From: Erigeron canadensis
Taxonomy: Eukaryota > Streptophyta > Magnoliopsida > Asterales > Asteraceae
Length of the DNA stretch: 64,000 nt
Direction of reading: 5' to 3'
NCBI RefSeq assembly: GCF_010389155.1
Contig: NC_057763.1
Span: 2,570,475 to 2,634,474 of the forward strand
This document shows, in pieces, positions 20,814-35,600 of this stretch. Each line of letters starts with the position of its first letter. Position 1 is the first letter of the stretch. The notes beneath the pieces are model-generated. The model saw nothing but the letters and a program-made list of their open reading frames with translations, ran no database searches and was not told where the DNA came from. A program made the translations under genes and the position numbers.

Positions 20814-23800
20814 CTACAAGGATTCTATAGACCAATTTGGCTGGTTAGAGGCCACATCAACCGGTGAGATCCGCAAAGCCTTTTTATGGAATTTAAGAAG
20901 GCTTGTCCGGTGGCCAATACTTATATATGTAATTCCTGCTGCATTAATTTTTTCATACAAGCGAGCCTGCAAACATAAGCATGTATCGTGTTAGCGACAA
21001 TAGTAACAAAACTTTGATACCGCCTAATCCATTCAAGAATTGCAGTATAACTCATTGAACATTTCAGTATGTATTATGTCAATTTTCAATGAATAGTCGC
21101 GGTAAAACAAAACCTCTAAACAATGAGACATCTTTGTGACTTTACCTAACTGTGATAGTGCCATAGTGTTTAAACATAAAAGTAACTGGACATATTTCTT
21201 CATTAATTTGCTGGGTGTATGCACATTTTGTGGAAAAAATCAATCGAGTAAAAATCTTATAATTGATTGAAATAATTTACAAGTGGCATCTTCCAAGACT
21301 GTAACGAAGCTAGTATAGTTCAATGCAATTTTTATCAATCTACCTATGAATAAGGTCAATTCAGGTTCTATTATCTGCAATGGGCAAAAAAAAAAAATAC
21401 TAGCTTAATCCGAAACTTTTCAAACGGGCCACATGGGCAAAATGTCACCAAAATGTATTTTAAATGCATAGAACCTCCTAAATCATTTTATTCAAGAAAT
21501 TATATTATTCAAATAGTACATTTTAAGAATCATACTGGATACTAACTATTTATATAAGAAGGTATCAATAACGAGTAAAAAAGTGTTCGGGTCAACCCAA
21601 GTTTTGCCCCATATTAGAATTGGTACAATCCCATGTCGGCTAGTTACCCAACCTGCCCGGACCCCAATGATGGCATCTGTAATATTGTTAAAGAAGTACC
21701 TCATTGGCTTCATCTAGAGCACTTGTTGATTCATCCAAAAGAACCAGGTCTGGTCGAGAGAGCAACAAACGTGCAAACGCAAGCCGTTGCTGCTCACCAA
21801 GGGAGAGAACACTCGACCATTCATTGATTGTATCTAGACCGCTGAAACGTGACAACAAAAAGCCAAGATGCACATCTTCTAAAGCTTGGATCAAATCATC
21901 TGTAGTAGGCTGCTGAGATCGTGCGCTAACATTATCAAGGGAAACCACTGAATCTGTATGTAGATTAACAATCACAAATTTATAATATTTTTCAAGACCA
22001 AAGTGGCAAAGTCAACTCAAAACAAACGCCAACTTCTAAAAGCATACCAGTAATTTTGGAGTCATGTGGAGTAGAATCTGAAACATCAGGCCAAGTGGGA
22101 TAAAGCAGCTGTTGCCGAAGGGTTCCTAAAACCATATACGGCCTTTGGGGAAGGAAAAATACACCTTTAAAATCCCGGTATTTTGATATTTTATCGCCAA
22201 CCTTACTTTCATCCACTATGGTTTCTTCATTATGAGCCACATCTGGTGCATATTTAGCATAAAATGTGATCTTTCCACTACCAGTACGCCAAAGACCAGC
22301 AATGGCTCTTAACAAAGATGTTTTCCCACTCCCACTTGGTCCAGTAATCTGCCATTGAATTAAATAGTCAACAAACAGTCAACAAATATAATAAATAGTC
22401 AATATAGAGTCCTAACCAGCAAATGTTCGTTGTTGCAGACTTCCAGTGACAAATCCCTGATGAGCAGGGCTTTATTTGTGGGAGTCTGTACGGTCAAACT
22501 CTCAATCTCCAACAGATTTTGGATCTCTAGAACTTTCATGGGCTTCGGCGAGTCCTTCACACTGCAATATGTTAATTGAATCTCATCTGAAGCTTCCACA
22601 GGACCATTAGAACTGGTGCTGTCCAAGACATCATCAAATTCCCCTGCATGAATTATTATATTAAACTAAGGCTTGACTTCCAATGTAGAGTTGGAAGATT
22701 TAAGTTTCGAATGATGTGATATGAGCTAAGATGTACCTAATCGATCAATGACTGCTGAAAAGGCACTGATAGCCTGAAATTGATATACGATGAGGGAAAA
22801 ATCTCCAAGAATATGATTAAAAGCAGACACAGACTGATTTATAACACCAAATTCAATCTTTCCAGAGAAGAACATGGGTGCAACAACTGCAGCAGGAAGA
22901 ATCTGAATCAAGTAGCGATAACCGCTGGTGAAAAACTCGAGGTTTCTTGAAGATATCAACAATTGCTGTGAATTGAACATAAAATAAAAGTATTAAATAA
23001 GGTCAACTTTGTGACAAATGCGTTGGCGATATTGTCTCCATACATCATTATCATTTTGTATCTAAAATAAAGATGTGTTGTAATGATCCAGATTGTAATT
23101 CCATGCAACCTAATATTTGAATGTAAGCACAAAAATGTAAGGGTACTAACAGGATTTCATACAGTTAAATTTCCGAAAGCACTACTGAACCGCTGCAAAA
23201 GAAGTTTAATTTCATTTTCCTCGCCACCATAAAACGCAATTGACTCGGCATTTTCTCGAACACGTACAAGCCCATAACGAAAATCTGCTTCCATTTTCTC
23301 TTGCATAAAATTCAGGTTGACCAGGCCCTATAAATAGCATGCAATAATGCCACTGGTTAATATAATAATATACATCTGATGTATTTGCAACCTCAAATTT
23401 TAAAAGATGGAAATCTCACCTTCCCAAGGAAAATGCTGATGGCTGTTCCACCAAGCGAATATACTATAAGAACAACAAATAGAGGTGGATATATGCCAAA
23501 CAGTATGTTGCTGAAAGATATCAAGTCCACCATGGCATTAAAGAGGGTCAAAGAGAATGAAAGTGATGTTCCCGTGAAAGAACTCAAATCATCAACAATC
23601 CGTTGATCAGGGTTATCAATAATGGATTGAGACTGTATCTGGTAAAACGTTTGATTCTTGAGATAACGCTCCATGTAATACTTCGTCATCCAAGATCTCC
23701 ACCTCAAAGCAAGAGTTTCTCTTGCATAATCTCTAAACACAAAGATCTAAAAAAAACAATATGCAGAATGAGCAGGACTAGCAGCTAACCTAAATCTTAC

Positions 23801-25518
23801 AAGGATATTTGATATTAAGCTACTTTGTTTGACCATATATGCAGCAATTCCACTATCATTTTCACCAAAAAAAAAGTAGCACCGTATTGGTAGCAACAGT
23901 GGAAATTTTTTCAAGAAGACAGGTGAGCAATACCTAAAAGAATGCAGCAATGTGCTCACCGGAATTCCACCAGCAAAAGCAGCAAGGTAGTACGTTAGTT
24001 GTGTGGTAAACTGTTCTTGATCTTTATCTAGCACAATTTACGTAAACACTGAATTAGGATACTCAGATAATGGCAAAAGAACACCGAATGAGATAAGTCA
24101 GAATCAGCAGTGTGTGTGGGTGTGGTGTATGTGAATATAGATTCCAATCCTTACTAGCAAGTGCATTATAGAAATCACGACCCAGAAAATTGAACCCGAC
24201 ACTAATTCCAGTAGTTCCTAAAGTTAGAGCAAACACTGATGCCAATTGTATCCTTGCTTGAACTTTATCATCTGAAAACCAATATGGTGCAGCCACTTTA
24301 TAAAATCTCCTGAACAGCGTTGGCAGATCAGGCCCCTTTCTCGGCACATTCTGATATTAGATAAAACAATATAAACATATAAGTATCAAATCAAACCCAG
24401 TTAACAAACTACAAACATGTTTCACACAATTTTCAATATATAAATAGCAGTATACAATAGACATACATATAGAGTCGGCATTAAATAAAAACCAAGTATC
24501 TGGTAAAAACCGCAAGAGCTACTCGCATTTCTAAATCTAAACATACAAGTCAAAAAAATCACTAGTTCAGTGTTTATCAACCTTACACGAACTGATACAG
24601 CTTCAAATAATCAACCATTGCAAAATGTCAAGAACTTCACAATAGATAGTCGTGAATGTATCAAGTTAACACTTTCGAATTTCATCAAGAACTTCAGTGG
24701 TGATATAAATTTCGTAAATAATACCTAATTCCTCGTGCATTCCTCAAATTCATGTGTAGTTAGTAATTGTTACCAAATATCAAAATCCGTATTTTAAACC
24801 CTCCCACATTAACACATACAAAATCTCAAACCAGAACTAATCAGTTACATGTTGAATCATATTTGAATGATTTGATCAACTCTGTTCACATGTGAACGGA
24901 TAAAATAAGCACATACTTTACTTAATTATTAACTTTTTTCGTTCTCATCCGATCTCCATCACTTTTCGGATGCGATTGGACTTACGACACATAAATTAAC
25001 ATGTAATTTAATCTATCGTTGTCTCATTTTCAACTTTTTTAAGAGATTCTGGTATCAACATTACTAGCGCTTTTCGATATGCATCTGTTTACACGCTAAG
25101 TCTAGATACACAATTCCTAAAATTATTAATCGCACTACATTCACTCTGCATCTGTTTACAAGATGCGTCTAGATACACAAAATCCGCATATATATATGTG
25201 TGTGTGTGTGTACATATATACATTAATACATATACATATAGATAGAATGATAGATAATACCTCTTCTGGTTTGGTTGGAGTAACAGGCGGATCAGCCGGA
25301 GATGTGACGGAAGACGACGACTGCGACGAAAGAGGTTTAAATTTAATATTTTTGCGTCGTTTCATTTGGACAGATTTAGAGGATTTGGAAATGGTGAAGG
25401 AAATGGTGCTGCTGCTGAAGCTATTGTAATTGTTATTGTTGTTAGAATAATTATTATTATAACATCCTATTGATGTTGTTGTTTGGTGATTGTAAGTGAC
25501 GAAAACAGTAGCATTCAT
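20814..25518 (-). CDS. ABC subfamily D half-transporter, plastid type (ABCD2-like), 10 exons
   Basis: ABCD proteins dimerise to move acyl or related substrates across organelle membranes. Exons, in coding order: 25261-25518, 24155-24350, 23960-24027, 23420-23746, 23163-23327, 22737-22965, 22417-22643, 22048-22348, 21700-21953, 20814-20966; total 2,178 nt (725 aa). The N-terminus is Ser/Asn/Thr-rich and ends in a basic KRRKNIKF stretch, as expected of a plastid transit peptide. The membrane domain starts [19 protein letters not shown] and has the ABCD loop [13 protein letters not shown]. The nucleotide-binding domain shows Walker [11 protein letters not shown]-loop FLPQRPYM, signature LSLGEQQR, Walker B LVLLDEST and switch histidine SIGHR. 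The C-terminus is [10 protein letters not shown]. All key residues are present and the phase is intact, so it should be functional. The ABCD2 assignment rests on the N-terminus and overall similarity to plant members. Confidence 0.92.
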
Positions 25519-26632
25519 ATTTCCGTTTCAGGATTTGCGTGCTTGTGTGTGTGGTTGGTTGAAATTATTGATTGATTGATATATTCACAGTCACAGGTTA
25601 TCCATATATTAATAACAAAAATAATAAACAAACGGTTCCTTCATGCGCCACATCTCTTTTTTAAAAATCGAAATTCATCTAACAATATCTAATCCCGTCA
25701 AAAACATTAACGAGGTGAAAAGCAAACAGTTATGCCTCTACTTGAACGCAAAGAGGACGAGCACTAACAAAAAAAAATATATTAAATTTATCAGAAGATG
25801 TTTCCTCTTAATTGAGTTCAGACGCTAAATTTGTGTTTGTAGTATTTACCCCTTGTAAAGAAACCAACTTTGCAGCAGTTTAAAATTTTAAACTATACAT
25901 CACCAAACATGCTTGAGTAGAATTTAAAGTTTGTTTAATAGTGCACGACTAAATATTGGTGATGTACATCCAAATACTTTTAAAACTCCTTTCCGTTTTC
26001 AGTAAGTTCCCTTTGTCCCATTTTAGTTGTCATGTTGACTAACTTTGACCGTAAATAACTTTGTTTGTACTATATAGTAGTTGATGATCCTTATATAAAC
26101 GAAAAATACATTAAAACCCAATTCATTCATATATTTTATACCAAGTGTTACATGACACAAACACAGTTATTTATGATCAAAGTTAGTCAACATGACAACT
26201 AAAATGAGACGGAAACTTTTTTTGCATTGTTTGGATAATTGGATGATCCAAAAACCAGTTATGGTGTTAGACTAATTGATACAGGCATATCAGATATTTT
26301 TAACTTGGTTAAAAGAATGGTGAAATATAGGAGAATATATAGTAATTAATGGAATTCAGACACTGCAAGAAACCCTATCTCTAGTCTTGCTGAGTTGCTG
26401 TTGCACATCATGTAATCAATGTCAACGGTTATGATTACACCGAAACCAATACAGATGAAGTATATCAAATCATACTAACTTAAAAGACAACAGTAGTAAT
26501 TATGAAATGATTATATCAAACAAATGACGCTACATATAATTAAAAACATCCAAGACCAAATTTCCTCCAAAACGTTCTTAAGAACAGGGTAGTACCAAAG
26601 CAAAGCTACCTTGCTTAATCGGTTTCTTTCCC
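25519..26632. other. Intergenic region between the ABCD gene and the HUA1-like gene
   Basis: Both neighbours are on the minus strand, so this holds the ABCD promoter/leader side and the HUA1-like 3' side. Apart from the Stowaway-like element at 26005, nothing coding is supported. Confidence 0.5.
26005..26217. mobile_element. Stowaway-type MITE with eroded ends
   Basis: Its arms (TTGTCATGTTGACTAACTTT and the complementary GTCAACATGACAAC) and interior (CATTCATATATTTTATACCA) are nearly identical to the intact element at 44679. The terminal CTCCCTCCGT has mutated to CCCTTTGTCC on one side and GACGGAAAC on the other, so the ends are approximate. Confidence 0.8.
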
Positions 26633-29600
26633 CTATTGACCATCTTTGACTTCTTCACCGCCAGCAGCGGTTGTAGATGTTGCTTGTGTTGTGGTAGCCA
26701 TGACCTCTCCAGGGGGTGGGTGGTCAAACTTGCATGTTGGACCATACTTGCAAGCGCCGGTCTTCATGTAGTATGGGCAATTTACAGCACCCTGTCCAAG
26801 TGTACATAACAGAAGTTCAACGAGATGCATCAAATGCATTAAGAAAACTGGGAAGAGATATAAAATGATGAAATTTCCAAAAGCCGTTCAAGTTCATGAC
26901 TGTTCATGTAGCCATGGATCGCAGAATGTCTAAATAATAGTAAAACTAAAGAGGTTATGGGTCAAATACCCACAATGAATTTTTAATGATTGGTGAAACA
27001 CTCTTCAAAAAATTTAGATTATTATCGTAGCAATTTTGTTTTTGTAATCACATTTAACGGCTAACAATAAATTTACTAAAATAAAAGTCAATACAAAAAG
27101 GAGAAAAATCAAGGATCAAGGTGTCCAACTATAATCTCTACGTAAGTTCATCTCATCAGGCTAAGAATATGGCGGGGTTTTCTTTTCCTGTAATATCCAT
27201 TGGTAATAATCGAGTAAATGAAGCATATAATGGTTTTTATTTTGTTATCAAAAATACTTTTTTGAATTAATATTCGAGCTTTTAGAGCTAAGCTAGAGCC
27301 ATCTAGAATCATCAAGTGGAGCTGGAGCCTACGTTATTAAGGCTCGTCAAGACTCAAGCTATCAACTCAAATATGAGCTTAGGTTAAAGAGATTAATCTG
27401 AGCTCATATCAACTCTTTTGTAGCTGAAGAGTGAAGAGATAACATTAGCTTATATCTCTACACTTTTGGCATGTCAAGAAAAGCAGACATCTGCGGCCTA
27501 AAACTACACGAGTGGATAGATTTATATTTGTGCAGATCAACCTAGTGGGAGTATAATTTAGCAAAGAATGTTCATAACTACATATGTCTCCACCTCTTTG
27601 GTCTAGTTGCCAGTCAGTTGGTGGTTGGATTAATTTTCTACCGAGATTAATGTCACAGTAAGTGAATAGCCATACTCCAGTGGTTTTTGTACCATTTTCT
27701 TTTTAGGTATTGTGTATAAAATAGTTAACAGAACTTTCTTTTGCTCACACATTGATAGTGTCTTAGAGGGTCTCCATGGCATTGACTGAGGTCCACGTTA
27801 AACCCCTTTTGCGCCAAGGCCAGCACGAAAGGTCAAGTCGAGCGGGTTCCCTTCAGCTCGTCCGAGGTGAAAGGTTAAGTTTTGTTTTCTTTTTCAGCAA
27901 CAGCTATATACATTGGATGTGGTGTGTGTGTGTGTGTAATGGCTGTGATGATCATTGATATGAACTAATCTGCGCAAAAAGTAGAAAGGGATATTGGAGG
28001 TCCGGCTCGAATCTTGGCAGGGCGAACACCCAAAGATGGCATAGTGAGATTTACTATGTAACTGTCTGTGTACATGTTTGCAGCCCTGGCGGATTCCTCT
28101 TCTTTTGTTTCCAACCCCCAGATTCCATATATGAGCCTAACCCTTCTTAAATTATTTAAGACATATATGGGTTTTTTAACTTATCTTCTTTTCTTTTCTT
28201 TTCTTTATTTCATCTGTTTTCTATATTTAATAAAATGTATTATTCAATTAATTATTTTATTGATGATGTAACGGTTTAAAACTGGGTTTACAATGTGAAA
28301 GGTTGGAGATTCTTGGAATGCAAACCAAAACCATGGGATGGTAATTCAGATTAGAGCATACCTCTCTTCTTGGAAGACCGGCAAGAGTAAGCTTGACATT
28401 GTTCTGTTGAGATTCTTGTGCTTGTGCTGACAGTAAAGGCGCTGTCCTGTCAAGGGGGTGATGAAATTTGCATCTCTCCCCAAACATGCACTCCCCAGTT
28501 TTCATATAATGCTGTAAAAGAAAGAAAGTAAAAACACAAAATCCAAAACAAAAACAAAAACAAATTAGCTATGAAGATCTCAATTATTGCTGGATTGTCT
28601 AGGAACAAATGATTAGATCTGACACGGAGTGTTAACATGCCACATGAACTATACAGATACTCACATCACATTCTGACTGGCCAGGTCGTTGAGGGTAGAG
28701 AGTTGGAGCCAAACCAAGCTGCGATGGGAAAAATACAAATTACAGATCAGCAGTTAGCAAGGATAAGGGTAAACGAGAAAGTAATATACCAACCATCTGA
28801 ACATCTCCCTTCAACCAAAAACAAAATGACAGACACGAAAGGACACAAACCAACCAAATTGTACAAGTAATTATTGGTCAAAACAAAGTGTGCAGATTTT
28901 AGGGGAATAGCCATGAGTCGCAAGATCATCTAAAAAGGCTATCTATCACCCACACAATATTAGAAGGGAAGGTTTGAGGATTAGTCGAAAAAGGTAAACA
29001 TAAATGCAAGTTTAAACAGGTAAGTGTCGCTTGGGCTGGCCCGTCAACACTTCTTTGTCCACTTTTCATGAACCTTATACATATTTTAGTTTTATCAATT
29101 TAAATTTAAAAAGCAGGTTATTTACAATCTAGTTCCTTTAATAGAACAATTTAAGATGTTTCAAGCATATAAAAGAAAACCTTGATGACTTTCAACCCAT
29201 TTCAATTTTAACAATGTTTTGAAATTCTACCCATGGTTGAAAATGACCTTCACAAAATGCTGTTTGACTGATTGGTTAATCACCCAATGTCAATTAATAA
29301 CGTCTTGTCCACATATAGCAGTTATTTTACATGAATCAACCACGCTAATATAGTCATGGAGGCCGTACTTCATGCTACCAGTTGTATTTATATTCAGTGG
29401 CATAGATTTATGTATCAAATACAAATAAATCCGTAGTGACTTTAAAAAAACTCTATAAATGACTTTTTTGACAATAAATATGGCATACAGAGCATGCTAT
29501 AACAAAAACAAAAAGTTCAAAAGTTTGAACTGACAGCTAACATGCTAGAAATACTATGAACACTAATATGCTATTTAAAACATGCTTATAATCTTCTACT

Positions 29601-32600
29601 TTACCGTTGTTTGAGCAATCCGTGGATCAACAGTTTGCAGCACAGAGGCAGCTGGGGTAGCATAAGCATAGTTCCATTGAGCAACCGGATTGGATACAAT
29701 GGCACTAGACGGATCGAATGCTGCATGAAGTAGTAGAAACCAATCATCAAGTATGCACAATTGCACAGTGAAGAAACTTCACAGAAAAGAGACTATGACA
29801 TAGCCAACAAGAACAAAAATATAAACTTTTCTCATCACCTACCATATCTCTCTGGATGATTATAGCGACAAGTGGCCCCATACTTGCAGCTGAAACATGA
29901 AAAGTAAGACTCGAATCAGGAAACTGATACGCAGTTTATCATTCTTGTATCTAATCAGAAAAGATGATGTACAGAAACTTTAATGAACTTGTCAGAGTGC
30001 TAACCTTCCCGTTTTCAGGTAGAATGGGCAGTCTGCTTCACCCTGTTTTATTAATCAGCAAAAAAAAGGTGACAACAAACAAGTAAAATGTAAGAATAGG
30101 TGATTGGAAGGCATGCATACACAAGAACACATCAACAGCTTGAGGATTCATGAAACATTCATTAGTCAACCACCGCCCCATAAAGAAGAGTTATAAATGC
30201 AATAACATTATAATATATTTCTACCAAGCTTATTACCAGTCTAATAGGTAGGCCCTTTGAGTTATGCATCAACGCAGGGGTAAAAAGGGGCACTGAAGGT
30301 GTCAGGTTTCCATTCGTCCCGCCAGTGGTCGCATGCCCACCATGACCATTTTCCGCACCGGCAGTTGGTATAGAGATGTCCTTCGGGTGATGGAATTTGC
30401 AGGTTGAACCAAATTTACATATGCCAGTCTTCATGTAGAACTGCTTACATATTGACATGTCTAGCATGTTAAATGCATTAATAAACGAAATGGCTAATAA
30501 AGGTAAAAGTGCAGCACTCGTACCACACATGGGGGCTCAGATGGTCTCTCTGGTAAAGAGCCATCATTGTTTTCGGCAGACTGCAAATGCATTAACCAGC
30601 AACTTATTAGTTCAAACATGAATGCAGATCAAACCAGTATATCACAGTGCAAATAAATACATAGAAAAAGCAACCTTATCTTTTGGGTGATTAAATCTGC
30701 ACCTGGGACCAAACTTGCACGTTTGGGTCTTCAAAAAGTACTGCATAAAAAAACAATTTACTTGCACTGGAACATTCATTTGTGTATCACCACAAATATA
30801 TATATATATATATATATGATCAAATCAGATTATAAATCATATACGAAGATAATAATTGATCATAAAATTTTTATCTGGAGTATTTCATAACAAAGCTTTA
30901 TGCATTGTCAAAACTGTTCCGAAAGAATAACTTTTATGGTAAATAATAGCCCCTTGTGGTCCTTAAATGTGTCGCTTTCTTGATACGGCAATATTACTTT
31001 ATTAGGGACACTCAAATTCAGACACTACACCTCCACACAGCATTGTCAATTGAACCAAGCACGGACAAGCAAATATATATATATATATATATAGTGGGAT
31101 AAATTGAGCCTAGCTAATTTGAGTCCATATAAGTCCATGTAGCTTACACATGTGTAAGTTAACTCCGACCACCACCACCACCACCATCATCTCCAGCCAC
31201 CACCATGATCCTCCGGTGACGGCGACCATATCCGGCGAGACTTACACATGTGTAAGTTAACTTTCCGGCGATGATGGTGGCTAGTGGTGGTGGTTGTCAA
31301 AAATTATGATTCAGAGCGGGCTTCGCCCTTAAGGATATTCATAAACCAAAGCTGGTGGGGGTGATAGGTCATTGAGGGTGATAGGTCATAGTGTGATAGG
31401 TTATAGAGGGTGATAGGTCATAGGGGGTGACCAGTGATGGGTGATCTACCTAACGGGCTCCGCCCTTAGCCGCTATGGCTCCGCCATGGACTGACGGGTT
31501 CCGCCCTTGGCCACTGCCATAGTGCCATGTATTGAAGGGCTCCGCCTTTAACCTTCATTGTTGTGTACATAAGTTGTACTTTACTTACACATGTGTAAGT
31601 CTCGCTGGAGATGGTCGCCGTCGCCGGATGATCATGGTGGTGGTCGAAGATGATGGTGGTGGTGGTAGGAGGTGGTTGGAATTGGAAGAGATGGAAGAAA
31701 ATCAATGGACTTTTTTTGGACTCTAAATAAGCTGGACTCATTTTATCTTTCCCCTATATAGATACATATATATATATATATATATTCATCCTAATTCCAA
31801 TAAAATAAATACAATGATGCTGGATATGTAGAACACCGTAAATGATCAACAGTTAAACTAACAAGAAAAAGCATACCGGGCAATCTTGGGCTCCAGGCCT
31901 CTCTGGAAGAGATTCGATAGGAACACCGACTGGGACCTGCCATTTAAAGCTAAAAATCATTTATAAGAAAAGTAAACAAACAGCACATGCCAAATACAAG
32001 TCAAAAATTAAATCTTCAACTAAAAAACAAATAATGAAAGTTACATAAACAAGAAAAAGGGGGGAGGTAGGGCCAGCCAAGAAGTTATTGACAAAAGAAA
32101 AGGTGTTTACTCCACGAGATGTATCATATCATTTACCCTATAACTAAGCCATGCCTTTCCTCCTTATGAAGAACAGTGCCCAAAAAATCACTTTCATTAT
32201 TAAGCATCATTTCGATTGACAGCACCAAATTTACCATTGTAATCAATAGTTTTTTGAAATAATAGGGTAAATATCTAGGGATCTATGGAACAAGGGGAAA
32301 AAAATCATTTTGTCAATCATGTCATATGCCAAGACCAACCAAATCTGTTGATAATTTTCATTTCTCGTCCATCAAAAGCTTTCCTATGCTAATATAAGCT
32401 TTCCACACACCTAAAATGAAAACCACCATGGAAAAAACTGGATTTTCAGTATTCCAATACTCGATTTCGATAAAGAACCCATTCGAAAAATCTCCTGTTT
32501 AGAAAGGGAATAGTGCATCGAAGTGTATTAAACTTTGCTCGGTTTGCTATTGTGTGTATCCAACTTTAAAAACCTCTATTGTGCGTATAAAACTCTTACT

Positions 32601-35600
32601 CTATCATATTAAAGTATCCAACTTGCAACCTCCATTGTCTGTATTAAACTCTATTGTTTGTTTTGTTATTGTAAGTATTAACTTTAACCATGTTCCTATT
32701 GTATGTATGCAACTTTGCCTATTTTTTTATTGTGTGATAACCAACTTTAGGTGTTCCTGTTATTGCGTGTATCCAGCTTTAGTTGTTTCCGTTATTGTGT
32801 GTATCCTTTCTAAACATAGATGACATGTTACCTCAACCGTGAAAAAGTAAGGGGGTGCCTTGTTGGGGGGTTTTTGGGGGTGGGGAATGGGAAAGGTAAT
32901 GAATACTAATGCTTGGTTGTAAAAAGGAAAAGTATTCAATGCCTAAATGTGAGTATTGGAGCATTACCCAATAAATTGGGGGTTAAGGCATTCATTACCC
33001 ACTAATCTCTTCTTCCCTTCTTTTCTATTCTCTACAAAGGACAGTTGGAATCCACCACTGCCACCTTCAAACTGCCGAAACTGCCGACTGCCACTTCATC
33101 CATCGAACCCATTTCTGGCCACTACCAGTCCACCAGTTAGCTATGTAACACCAACACCACTAACGCCACCACCACCCTACTATAAATACGCCCATTACCA
33201 TCTCTGACAATCACATCAACGACGTTAATTACAAAGGATCACGATTCGGTAAATATGGGTGTGTGTGTGTGTTATTCATATATCAACATATGTGTTTGTC
33301 GTGTATGTATATATAAATATGTGTGTATACGTGTATGGTGTCCAGAAAAAATATAGTGATGGTGGCCAGAAATGGTAGGTGGTGGTGGTTGAGTCGTATA
33401 TTTTAAATAAAGAGGTGTAAGATGTATGGTGGCCTTGTGGGTGTGAGATGTGTATTTACAGTGTATATTTTAACTTTCTGAAAAGCCAGAAAAGGATGGA
33501 TCTACACCAAAAGCATTGATATACTTCAATCATGTTCGTAAATTTTTGTTGTACATTTTATTTTATATATAAATTATATATACATATGGAGTATTAATCA
33601 GGCATGATGCATGATTCCTGGATATAACCAAGCAAGCCTAATACAATGAAAGTATTCCTTAACATTCCCTTATATTCCCTTTCCCATTCCTCCCGATGAA
33701 CCAAGCACCCACTAAGAGTTGAGTACTTACAATAGATGTTTAAGTTGGACACACATAATAGCGAAACAAGTAAAGTTTATTATATCCTCATGCACTAAGC
33801 CCATTATGCAAGAACTTCACACTAAATGAGAAAAAGAAAGACACCAGGTTCTATATTTAAAAGAGCGCCTATAAGTCCACATTCTAAGAACATTATAAAA
33901 CTCTCTAATGGGGATTAGAGACCAACAGGTGTTTAACAGCTTATTGTACTTTCCTTATTCCTGCTCGGTAACGTAAAGCAGCTAAAGCGATTCATAATAT
34001 ATAAAGTTATATATAAACTCAAACACCTATATATAAAATATAAATATATAGAGAGAATTATCATAATCCATGACATAGCAAAGTTAGTTTACTTTTTAGT
34101 ATAGATTCTAAATGACTATAACAATTTGAAAAAGATACCGTGCTGGAGCATAAACGATAAATTTACAAGTAGGACTGGTCACCAGACACTAATCACAGAT
34201 TTACAATGCAAGCTTGAAAATCAGGAGGTTCGGATAAAGATCAAGAACTAAATAAAACCTGATGATCAAAAAAACCTTTAGAAATCCTAACTCAGAACTT
34301 ACAAACGCCAACATAAACCGAAATTTTCCCAATAAAATTAGCACACTGTAAAATGGTCCAAACATAGGAGTAGGATCCAGTTTTCGAGTATAATGTGAAT
34401 AAGTTATAATCAAATGTTTGTTTGTAACTATAGTCATATAACTATATGTAGATTGTAGATATATATTATCAACAAACCATCTGCGTTAGGACAAATATGA
34501 GATGGTATAAGTTGTAAAAAGGCCCAAGTATAAGAGTAAGATAAAATTTTTAACTATAATATAAATAAGTCATAATCAAGTGTGTATGTAACTATAGCCA
34601 TAAGTGTATTATTAGCAACTATGTATCTATTGAATATTATTAGCAAACCATCAGTGTTAGGATGTATAAGAGAGTAGTATAGTACATTGAAAATAGGTCT
34701 ATGTATAAGAGCAGCATATAATGTTCAACTAAAATAGAGAAGCATACAATGTTCAACTAAAATATAAATTAGGTAAACACAAAATAATGTTCACTTATCA
34801 TTATAGCCATAGAGTATAACTATGTATTTACTGAAAATTAACGATAGAAGGTCACCTCTTTCCAATCAGGGATCCCACCCTCAGGGACCCACAAAGGATG
34901 GTCAAACATGCAGGTATCTCCAAACTTACAAGTTCTTGTAAGCATGTAATGGGCACAATCCTTTTCTCCAGGCCTCTGCGGGTATACAGGCAAACTGCTC
35001 GCGAATTTAGGGCGCTTGACTAAAGGGTTGGTAGAATACCAAGCTTCACTTTGCCCAATTGTATTATGGGTACCAAGAAGAGACTGATGATATAATGCTA
35101 CGATAGATAGTACACACGTATAAATAGGTTATTAAATAAATATATAAGCTATTGATGAAATTAATTTGAGTAAATATATGTAAGCTATTATAGAATTTAA
35201 AGTTCATATATATAGAAAGTAACATATAATATAATTTATTCAGTAAAAGATTATAGATGTATCAACAAGCCCAAAATAATGTATAAGCTATACTGATATA
35301 ATAGCGAATTATAAAGACCAGAATGAGATAAGATTCAACAAAATATCAAATACACAAACATTATATATATTATATAGAAAGAATATAACTTACACGTTGT
35401 GGTTTGTTGATACTTATACAAAATAAGGATTAAAGTATACCTAATTTATAATATATAGTTGCCTTCCAACAAAAAAAAATTATAAAATAGAGTTGCTTGT
35501 ATCAAAATCAATCTTACAATTATTCCATTATAATTTAACTGTTGAACTTCAAGTATGAAAAAATGGCATTGAACTTTCAAAAAATCAATTAACTTTTACG

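Noticed and set aside
31466..31741. ORFs through the CCACCACC/GGTGGTGG tracts
   Set aside because: Artefacts of simple repeat arms in the MITE at 31094.
33025..33207. Pro/Thr-rich ORF resembling a cell-wall protein
   Set aside because: It lies inside the Tourist-like MITE and an intron of the HUA1-like gene and has no proper start or signal peptide.
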